Source of the DNA: Paraglomus occultum
Taxonomy: Eukaryota; Glomeromycota; Glomeromycetes; Paraglomerales; Paraglomeraceae
DNA: 47,374 nt
Reading direction: 5' to 3'
Assembly: GCA_910592205.1 (NCBI GenBank)
Contig: CAJVPJ010000085.1
Span: 1 to 47,374 of the forward strand
Shown: positions 32,844-43,245 of the stretch, piece by piece
Position numbering within the stretch: the stretch's first letter is position 1
How the letters are laid out: each line of letters begins with the position of its first letter
Position numbers and translations under genes: made by a program
Notes under the pieces: generated by a model
Databases searched by the model: none
Told to the model about the DNA's origin: nothing
The model's input: only the letters and a program-made list of their open reading frames with translations

Positions 32844-34216
32844 TTATTTCAATAAACGAACCTTCCTTTTCTTCTTTGCTTCAGCCCGTGCTTTGATATT
32901 CTCCATTCTCTTTGCTTGCCTTTCCATCTTGTTCTTTTCGACATTTTCTGCTCTCTCCTTCCTAGGAGGAAAATAGTCAAGCCGTATGAGATTGGCGTAT
33001 GAGCGGGAATTGTTCTCATTACAATCAGGAATAGGTAAACTCTTTATGCATTCACATACCATGCTTTCTCACTTTTCTTTTTCTTCTGTTGATTGTGTTT
33101 TATCGTCTTGTTTAGTAATTTGGGGTCATCTTTGACTTTTTCTCCACGTGCTTTCTGAATCAGCTTCTGCCATGTTTCCTTTTCTTCAATTTTCTCAGCC
33201 TATCAAAGAAGGAAAAGTTCTAGCAAGATACATGTAACGCAAATATTTGCGACTTGTGCATTGACTCCTCTTCTTTCATAACGCATATACCTTTATAGGA
33301 TCCACTTGCTTAACTTTATCCACCTTCTTCTTTTTAGTTTCCAACTTATTCAGCATTTGTACTTCGCTAATTTTCTTCTTGGGTTTTTTCGTGTCATCGT
33401 CAAAGTTGAGCTTATTAAAAATGATCATTTGATCCCCTTTGCTACTTTTTTGATCGCTTCCCTTGTCTGTCGCATCCGCATCCGTATTGCTGTTGCTACT
33501 CTTTGTCTTGGAACCGAAATTTTCAAGTCCTTTTTTATCTACATGATTCTTGTTATTTATCTTGTTCTTGTTTGGTTTTTGCTTAGGTTTTACTTTTTTC
33601 CCCGTTTGTTTCTTTTCAACCTCCTCTGACGTTGAGTTTGTTGCCATAACAGATTTTTTGGCAGCCCGAAATTTAACAAGACGTTCGGCCACTGTTATTA
33701 TTTTGTTTCCTGGTGCTTTTCGAGGTTTCTCGGATGCAAAATTCTTTTCATCATTATTGTCGATTTTATCAGTTAAAGCGGGCGGATGGTCGTTATCCGC
33801 TTGACCATTTAGTTGTTGTGCCAACCGCCTTTTAATAAGTTTTTCTTGTTGTATATCAGTCACAGTTTTCAGATTTTTGGGATCGAGCTATAGAGTAGAG
33901 TTAGATTGATTTGCGCAAGTTCCAAATTCCACATCGAGTTTTTACGTATTCCAGATCAATCTTACCTTTAATCGCTTTGTTCTCTGTCTTTTTTCTTTCA
34001 ACGCTTGTTGATCTTTTCGTTTTCTTTTATTCGGTTGAGGCCGAATATTCTGATCTGCATCTGAATCCTGTAACGAAATGAGAAGTAATATTATAATTAT
34101 GAACAGAAATACAAAAACAGACCAATATTTCGCTTACCTCTTCCCTCAATTCATTTTTGAAATAATACTTGGCTGGTATTAAACTTAATGTTTGATCAAT
34201 GTAGTCGCTGTGAGAC
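32844..34216 (-). CDS. RRP14: Nucleolar rRNA-processing protein, SURF6/Rrp14 family (5' end unresolved)
   Basis: Exons on the minus strand are about 34216-34138, 34067-33966, 33887-33291, 33199-33060 and 32961-32844, with introns of 70, 78, 91 and 98 nt. The first exon reads SHSDYIDQTLSLIPAKYYF, matching the IPAKYY signature at the N-terminus of Rrp14/SURF6. Lys-rich linkers follow, then the SURF6 core: W-x-K-L-x-x-K-A-x-G-E-K-V-K-D-D-P-K-L-L, a polylysine KKKKSEKAW junction, and KERAENVEKNKMERQAKRMENIKAR. The protein ends in KKKRKVRLLK. Known: SURF6/Rrp14 acts in the nucleolus in 40S and 60S ribosome assembly. The initiating ATG was not found next to the first exon; a stop lies just upstream in frame, so a further 5' exon is likely. 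Confidence 0.88.
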
Positions 34217-34664
34217 TGGATGTTAGTCTATCGAGTGTTAAATAGAGAAGCCAATGTGAATGCGCAGTTAATGTCATATGTATTTCATCTGATGCTAAGT
34301 TTACATTAAGATTAGATAAATCGAATCCGGAAGTCATATGTAATTTCAACGAGCGATTTCAAAGCTTGAGAATTTCGAATGTGTGATGATCAACCGGAGC
34401 ACTATGAAAAAATTTCGATCACATAAATTTTTTTGTCCGGCACATGATGATTGATACAGGTTCCTGATTGGTTATTTGTAAATAAATCTTCACATCGATT
34501 CCGTTCTTAGTATTAGGTGTTAGTTAAATATATTTAACTAATTACTAGATAGCAAGGGAAAAAATTTCCATTGTAGTACAAATACAGTGCATTTTATTAT
34601 CACGTGAATTAAGTGGTATATAATCAATTTTCGTTCCATCTTTCGTGAAAATAAACTTTAGCAA
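34217..34664. promoter_or_regulatory. Bidirectional promoter between SURF6/RRP14 and CFT1
   Basis: About 450 bp between divergent essential genes. It contains a 22-bp perfect palindrome TTAGTTAAATATATTTAACTAA (34520-34541; a continuous run stated here once), an E-box CACGTG (34601-34606) and TATATAAT (34617-34624), 41 bp before the CFT1 ATG. Part of the SURF6 5' end may also lie here. Confidence 0.55.
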
Positions 34665-37600
34665 ATGTCAGTTTACCCACTATACAAGGAGATCTTCCCG
34701 CCGACGAGTGTTGAGCACTGTCTGTGTGCCAAATTTACATCTCCATATGATACGAATTTGATACTTGCCCGGACGTCAGTACTAGAAATTTATAGATTCA
34801 GAGAAGAAGTTGATGTTGCGAGTGAATTGGCTGCTGGGGAAAATGAGGATATGGAAGTTCAGGAATTTGGTGGGGACGAAGATCAGGTAGGAAGTGAGAG
34901 TTTGTGAAAAGACGAAAGGGAAATGTTTGGAGAATGATTTGAGAGATATACGAGGAAAGAGAAGAGAGTGGGAAAGGGGAAGAGGACGGGAAGGAGGGAT
35001 CGATGGAAAATCAGAAATTTCAGCAGGAGTTTTGTAAGATAGCAGTATTATTGTAGACTTAGATAATGACAAGTTGGGATGATTGTGAAGTCGAGAAGGA
35101 AGAACAATAAAGAGTTTAATGCATTATAAAGAAGCTATCAATTGTTATCAGAACCTGGTGAGATTATCACTTTCCTACAACATGACTTGTTTCTCCAAGA
35201 TAAAACAAATTCTTGGTACAAACGAATGATGCTTGGTATTGATTAAACCCACCTTCCAATGTGTATACATTATATGTAGAGTGATGTTATAATAAGCTTT
35301 TGGTTGTCGCTACTGCCAAGAAGAAGAAGATAAAGAGTTTACCATGATGGTACTAGCCATGTGCACAGTTTGTAGCTGTGAGGGTCGGAAGAAATAATAT
35401 TACGATAAAGATTTAACCGATCTACTGCTATTGCTCTAGCAATAATAACAAATTGCTACTTGATTTATTGGACATCTCTTTGTAATCTAACGCTATTGTC
35501 ATTTATTTCACTATAACTTTCTTAATTTATGTCCCTTATCCAATAATTTATCTCTTTCCCGATTATTATTATTGTTTACACACCCCTCACCCACCACAGA
35601 AATTCCTCTTCCCTACGCTAACCCCGGCATCAACCGCCCCTGTCATGACTGCCCGATTGGAACTAGTTGCAAAGTATAAATTACACGGGAATATCATGTC
35701 GATGGGAGTAGTTACAACTATAACTTCTGCTATGAATGGATTGGACAGTTTACTTTTGACTTTTGAGGATGCTAAGGTGCGTGCTGAATTAATTAGTGAG
35801 ATACGTGGGTTTGTGAGGAATACACAATCTGAAGCGCGTTGTGGAAGCTGTACTACTGTGTCGTTCATTGTATTTACAAGCGGAAACAGTTATCTCTTTT
35901 AGAGTACTCTCTTGCAACAAACAGCATTGTTACAGTGTCAATACATTTTTATGAGAGAGAAGATTTCAAGGTACGCACGATTATTCGAACTCTTGACAGA
36001 TCTCTGCACGAGTCTATTGTATCCTTAGCGTAAACTTTTTCTTGACGCCAACAGCGTGAATTTTTGTCAAATACTTACGCCCCAAAAGTACATGTGGATC
36101 CATCAAACCGATGTGCGGTTACGAATTTTTATGGCGATAAGTTGGCCATCTTACCATTTTGTCAGGAAGAGACTTTACACATCGATGAAGAGGAAACTGC
36201 AAGGTAGGTCGATACTTGAGTGAACAGTATTATATTTGTCGAGCTGTCAACGAGTAACGATTTGAACGCGTTTTCTAGTAATCGCCCGTACGCGCCAAGT
36301 TTCGTTGTTGATTTAGCTTCGATTCATCCTGAAATTAAAAACGTTATTGATATGACGTTTCTTTACGATTATTATGAGCCGACTTTGGCTATTCTATTTG
36401 AAACTGTTCAGACGTGGCCTGGGTACGTGTAAAAACAAATGCAATATGCTCAATTATAGAAAATTTTGACTTTTGTTCACCGATCTCATCTCCCCACTTA
36501 AATTATGAATCTTTTCACTGACGTTTCAAACCGCCTTTCCTAAACTTTTTTTCCGACAGCAAACTTTCATCAAAGAAAGATACCTGCTCATTAATAATAG
36601 TATCTCTTGACATATCACAAAAGCATTACCCAATAATCTACTCTCCGAAGCCTCTCCCATCGTCCAGCCTCCGTCTCATACCCATTCCTCGACCGATAGG
36701 CGGCATTCTTGTAATTTTCAGTAATGGAATAATTCACATCGATCAATCATCTCCGGCGACAGGAATCGCTCTGAATGCTTTTGCATCAAGTACGACGGAC
36801 TTTCCCCTCTCTTACAAGTACTCTACTCTTGGAGTAGCCTTAGAAGGCTGTCAGCACGTTGTAATAGACTCTTCTCGTGTAATGTTGTTCTCACGAGACG
36901 GAGATATGTATCTAGTTGAATTGATTCAGGATGGAAGGAGCGTACAGAGGATCGAGATCGAAAAAGTCGGTGCTAGTACTATACCAAGTTGTGCATGTTT
37001 GGTTTCTGATGGATATTTTTTTCTGGGAAGTAGTCTTGGGGAGAGCTATTTAATTCAATACGGTGAGGAGGGGAAAGAAGAAGACGGTGAGAATAAAGAA
37101 AGGAAAAGAAGCTTGTTGGTAAGTTGTGGGTAGTAGAGGGTAGCGGAGCAGACTCAAAGCCGTGTGCAGTGAAACGGTTGAGATCATTTGCACTGACAAT
37201 TAGAAATGAATATTAGGGCTAATCATTTGGTTTGGAATTTGGGAACGTAAACTTTGATCCTATTGACGTGAATATTACGATAATATGTGATTTGTTAGGT
37301 TAGAAGGAATACGGCAGAACTCGACGCTGGTAAGTTTAATATTTTCGTTAAAATTCCTATTCCTTCAATGATGTGTTGACGAGTACAATTTTATCCGGCC
37401 TTGATTTATTTATTTGAACTTTAAAGATCTGTATGGAACTGACAGCCGAACGAGCACAATAGTTACATCAACAGAAACAGAGAACAAGAAGACTGGTTCG
37501 GGAGAACTCTGGTTTCGAGTTTGTGATACTTTAATCAACGTAGGGCCTATCGTCGACATGACAGTGGGCGAGCCAACATATGGAGAGGTTAGTGCTTGTA

Positions 37601-40600
37601 TGATAGTTGAGAAAGAAAATGAGGGATGTGTAAAAATATAACTAAGGGAATGTTTGTGGATAGAATGTTTATTTAAAGTCGTTTGCTTTTGAACAGGATG
37701 ATATGAATCATAACGTAAGAAAAGACGTAGAGTTAGTTACTTGCTCAGGCTATGGCAAGACTGGATCTTTGTGCGTTTTCCATGTAAGTACTAATGATGT
37801 TATTTACTAATTCTCGAAGTCGAATCAAACTAACATTGATTTCCCGTCTAAGCGTGCAATTATTCCTCGAATTATCTCATCGTTCGATCTTAGTGAATGC
37901 AATGACATGTGGACAGTTCGATGTCGGAAGGAATTCATTTACGAAGGAGTGAGGTTTGATTTTGGAGAAGCCGGGAGTAGTATGGAAGACAGTCAATCGG
38001 AAACGTTTGATAAATATTTGTTTATATCCAAAAACGCGAGAACGATGGTACAGTTACGAAGATTATTTTTAAAAAAACATTTTACATTCATTAACATGAT
38101 TATTATGTGTAGGTACTTATGACAGGGGAGGATATCCAAGAGCTCGATAACGCAGGTTTTTATACCGAAGGCCCAACGATATCAGTTGGAACTTTGTTTA
38201 ATGAAACCCGTATAGTGCAAGTGTATGCCAATGGGATCAGCCTTCTCAATGCTGGTGATTATTTAATAATTCTACCAAAAAAAACGTTGAATATTATTTT
38301 ATTCTTACATTTTGTTTTCATAGATGGTATTACAACTCAATCGATACCATTCAGTAATGATTCCGAAAATGCAGTCATAGTCAGTGCACATATTGTTGAT
38401 CCCTATGTATTATTACTATGCGAAGATGGATCAATTAAATTATTAAAAGCAGATGATACTTCAAACGAGATTGTTTTCTGCAAATTGACAAGTGATATTA
38501 ATGTAAGTAAAAGCAATTTTTGGATTGTTACTCCTAGTAAGCGTATATTATTCAACAGTGTCAGAACATCTCTTTATTTCTACTTTCTCGTAGGCAGAGC
38601 CAATAATATCATGTTGCGTGTATCGTGACGAGTCGGATTTATTTACTCTATACAGAGACTTAACCCAATACCTCCCGTCAAAACCACTTCAACCCAGAAA
38701 AAAGCCTCCTGTCTCACCACAACCCGAAAATCATAACTCTCCCCAAGTAACATCACAGAAATTGCATGATTTGGACGATGATATAGACAATGAGCTGTAT
38801 GGAGACGATAGTATTGTAGAAGATATAGTCATAGATGAAGCAAACAACATAATAGAAAAGAAGGAAGTGCGGGGGGAAAAGGGTGAAGAAAATGGGAAGA
38901 CGGAGATGCAGGTAGACGAAGAAGAAAGAGCAGGAAATGAGGAAGAGTTAAAAGAAGACAAAAAAGTGGCAGAACATAAGGTTACTGGTATGGAAGACGA
39001 GACTAAGGCGACTTTTTGGGCTGTGTTATTGAGGATTGACGGAGCATTGGAGGTTAGTACGTGACAGGAATGACTGTCAAAATATTGTTATGCTTACGAG
39101 ATATTCAACATGTATTGGTGAATATAATGCTTTGGGACAAATATTTTGCTACTTCTATGATCTAAAGTATATCATCATTAACAACTGTCAATCGTTAGAT
39201 CTACCAACTACCGGACTTTCAAGAAGTTTTTTGCTTTCCCAACTTTGATAGTTTACCACAAGTTTTATCAGATGTCACTTCACGCCAGAATGTCAAAGCA
39301 TCGGGACAATCAATAGAAGTGATTGAAATACTTATGACATCTCTTGGAGAGAACAAGAAATCCCCATATTTGATAGTATGTATTGTCTATTGCTGTTCAA
39401 ATAACCACTTCGCCATGTTTACGAATAATCTCACGAGTACTTCACCATCATCATTATAATATTATAATCCAAGGTTCGCACGCGTCTTGGCGACATTCTA
39501 ATTTACTCAGCGTTTCGTTCCTGGACCTCTTCTGACACGACTCCTGTCAACTACTTTCTTTCCACAACTCCCAATCCAACCACACCAACCACGCCTACAG
39601 TCTCTTATTTCCCAACTCGATTGGCTCTCCGTTTTTCTCGTATTCACCACGAATACATAGCTCGAGATCCCATTCACGCTGACACTGAAGATAAGCCCGT
39701 GTCTAACCGCACTTACCCCTATAATCCTGACGAACCTTGGCCCGAGACTTCAAATCCTTCACCCTCTTTACAGTCGATAATGAAGTCGATAAAAAGAAGA
39801 TTGATTCCGTTTAGAAATGTAAAGGGCTTCGCAGGCGTATTTGTCACTGGTGCTAGGCCAGTATGGGTGATTTGCGGTGCAAAGCGTTATGTTAGGGTAC
39901 TGCCTATGGGTGGTGAGGATGGGATTAAAGCTTTTACACAATTTCACAACGTTAATTGTGTTCACGGGTTTCTATATTCTAATATTGAGGTACGGTTTAA
40001 GCTTTTGATTTGGAAAAGAGGTATTTTAGGCTGACTACGATAGAAGGGATTTGTGATTATGGTTTGCGAATCGAGTATTTTTAATTATCTACATATGACT
40101 CCGTTTACTTTTAATTTTTGCGTTGCTATGCAGGATGTATGTCGAATGGGCATTCTTCCGTCTGACTTTAGTTACGATCTTGAATGGCCCGTGAAGAAGA
40201 TAAATCTTGGAAGGTCAGTTCACGGTATAGAATATCATCCGGATATGCAAGTCCATGCATTGTTGTCGTCAGTCACAGTTTCGTTTAGACTTCATGACGA
40301 TAACGGAGAACCGATTGTCGGAGAATATGGTAATGTTATATATATCATAATTCTTGACATAGTTACTAAGGCGTTGAAGGGTACTGTATGTTGCAAGATT
40401 GATATATCGGTTGCGTTGACCTTTTTTTTGCAGAGGATCCCAATTTTCCACCCAAGACCCAAAAATTTACTCTTGAACTCATTTCGCCCGTCACTTGGGA
40501 GACAGTTGACAGGTTGGTCGAACGACTTGTGTCTTTGCGGCGTTTAAGAAAGTATTGATTTCTTATACGCCCCGTTTCTTAATAATAGACATGATTTCAA

Positions 40601-42187
40601 TGAAGACGAACAAGGTCTATGTATCAAATGCGTCAGTCTACAGACAAAGTCAACTGCAAGTGGAAGGAAAGCCTTCATCGCTGTTGGGACAGGATATTTC
40701 AGAGGAGAGGATGTTGGAATGCGTGGAACCGTATGTTACATTGAATTTATACTTGTAAGAAATGTTTCCATATTATGTATGGGTTCTAATGATTTTCTTA
40801 ATAGATTTACGTATACGAAATAATTGAGGTAGTCCCTGAACCCGACAATCCACAAACGAATCATAAATTCAAATTGTTGTGTTTTGAAGATGTCAAAGGA
40901 TCCGTCTCCGCCATCTGCGATGTAAATGGCTACTTATTGACCTGCGTTGGACCAAAGGTAACTCACGCAATCGTGCAAGAATACATATTTTTAGATTGAT
41001 TTGGCTAAACTGTCATTGTGTATGTAGATTTTCATTCGCGCATTTGAGGACAACGACCGGTTAATTAGTGTCGCATTTATCGACATTCAAATATATGCGA
41101 CATGTGTTTCTCCCATAAAAGACTTTATTTTGTTAGGAGATATATACAATAGCGCCTGGTTCTTAGGTTTTCAAGTAAGTATATTACTAAACTTAAGCGC
41201 TGAACATACATGTCTGACTATAATTTACTAGATCAATTTGTTATTTTAGGAAGAACCAGCAAAACTAGCCCTCCTTGGGAAAGACTACCACAAACTCTCA
41301 GTAATTGCTGCGAATTTCATATTAGATGACCGAGTACTTTACTTTGTCATTGCAGACAACGACAAAAACATCCATCTATTCCAATACGCGCCATACAGTA
41401 ATATCACGTTATCATTTGCAACCGCCTGTTTCATTCGCAAGACGTTAAACTGACTATTGCCTCCAATACTTTACAATTCATAGATCTACAATCGTTTGCA
41501 GGGCAGAAACTCGTTCGTCGAGGTGATTTCCATGTGGGAGCACAGATCAATACCATGGTTAGGATAAAGCGTCGAGAAGTTGTGAGGAGAGATAACGCCG
41601 GAGCGGATCAAATGATGATGACGGACGAAGAGAGTGGATCTTTTGCTGAATTGTGTTTGTGCGGTGAGTGGTCATGGGCGAAAGCTGTACTAATTAATGA
41701 ATCGACCAAAGATGTATGTTTGTAAACAGAGTGTGGGAAATATTGATGGAATAAAATTTTGTACAGGAACGTTGGATGGCAGTATCGGAATGGTAACGCC
41801 AATACCGGAGAAAATGTACAAGAGGATGCAGTTATTGCATGCACAAATGGTTAATGGCATTCCACATCCTGCTGGATTGAATCCGAAATCATTTAGGTAA
41901 TGTATACCAGTTATCCACACCCACATTTTTCCACCCGCTGACTACAGGGATCTAAATAGCTTGCATATCTCTCTTATATTCAACATCCTGACACCTCTAG
42001 ACTTCTTCAATCAAAATTACGCCTTCTCCAAAATCCGGTAAAATCAATCCTAGATGGTGACCTTATTTTTGAGTTCCCGTCACTTGCACAAAACAGACAG
42101 CGCGAAATGACAAAGCAAATTGGTACGAGCGTTGAGAGGGTTATGGATGATTTGTTAACTATGCAGATTGCACTTGATCACTTTTAG
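34665..42187 (+). CDS. CFT1: Cleavage/polyadenylation factor large subunit CFT1/CPSF160, 24 exons
   Basis: Exon ends (start-end): 34665-34886, 35600-35776, 35890-35970, 36055-36203, 36279-36422, 36560-37118, 37299-37329, 37427-37587, 37697-37783, 37853-38047, 38113-38254, 38324-38502, 38594-39052, 39199-39375, 39474-39989, 40134-40329, 40434-40512, 40589-40730, 40805-40957, 41028-41174, 41250-41397, 41484-41663, 41767-41896, 42001-42187. The phases close to 1546 aa. Family landmarks: ARLELVAKYKLHGNI, YYEPTLAILFE, SLINVGP-like TLINVGPIVDM, CNDMWTV, IYQLPDF, FHNVNCVHGFLY, ELISPVTWETVD, VVPEPDNP, RRGDFHVGAQ and, near the end, LDGSIGMVTPIPEKMY. Known: CPSF160 is the beta-propeller scaffold of the pre-mRNA 3'-end cleavage and polyadenylation complex. 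The acidic insert at about 38760-38990 is longer than usual. Intron 1 (713 nt) is far longer than the rest. Confidence 0.95.
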
Positions 42188-43245
42188 ATTTACGGATTTT
42201 AGAAAATACGCGACTCAAGTGATGCGAATAGACTTGTCTAATGCAAATTTTGTGATTGTGACGTTTGTTAGATAAAGATAGAAACAATTGTTTATTATAT
42301 GAGATACGTGGCAACAAACTAAAGATTTTAGTGTTAATATTTAATTTTAAGGCGTGAAGGCATTCTGTTTATAATTCGATGGTCTTAATGAAAAAAATTG
42401 AACGAATATTGACCTTTTTATGCTCGTGAATTATAATGACAAGATCCAGTTTATAATCATTTCCTTCTGTCGGAAAGAATCACTACTATCGTCAAAACCG
42501 GTCTCTAGCAATTTCCGGAAGTACCTCGAGAATCACCGGTTAAAAAATTTTGTTTATTTTTCTTGTCTATTACTATGGCAATATTCCTTACCGTTTTCTA
42601 AGGTGACTATTGATCAATATTCCGGACTTCGATCATTGCTATATTCTCGTACGTGCTGCGGATTCTTAACGAAAGAGATTGTCATATGGCTGAAGAGCGT
42701 AGTCGATGAACAGTCTATCTGCTTATTCTGATAGTTCGGCAAATTTTTATAGCAAGCATACGTGATACTGTACAGTCTATTCTGGTTATAATGATTTTAA
42801 GATCTGCTTTACGATGAAGATTGTCTCCAATTATAAAGAATTCTAGTTATAAGTGTTCTGGTCCGTAGCGCGTTTCGCGATGTGCACATTATCTGATAGA
42901 AATAAAAGTCAAGAGCTAGAATAATGACCCAAACCTGAAACTTGAACACCAGAATATGTAACTTTTCTTTATCTGTTCTGATGTTACCATAACATCTACG
43001 ATAAACGTTATCTTATTATTATATACTATAATCTGTCCAGCTTTAGCTCATACATATGTATCTTTGCTCATCACAAACGTGAATACAAACATTTAACAAC
43101 AGTTCTTGTGTATACTTACATCTAAGCGAATGTGGCTGAAATAGCCTCACAAACGCCAGAGACGACATTGTTTGATTAATAAGGGAGTGACACCGAAAAG
43201 TATTTAACTCGAGTTGACTGTGTAGTTATATTTCCCATCTTCAAC
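42188..43245. other. Intergenic region, possible transposon remnant
   Basis: About 1.06 kb. An ATG-initiated frame at 42420-42731 has unremarkable composition. ACAGTCTATTCTGGTTATAA at about 42771 resembles a Tigger-type terminal sequence, with a partial cousin at 42698, but no clean inverted partner was found. The promoter of the next gene should lie at the right end. Confidence 0.4.

Noticed and set aside
42420-42731. Open frame between CFT1 and the GBP-like gene
   Set aside because: No family resemblance; overlaps possible transposon-end sequences; likely fortuitous.
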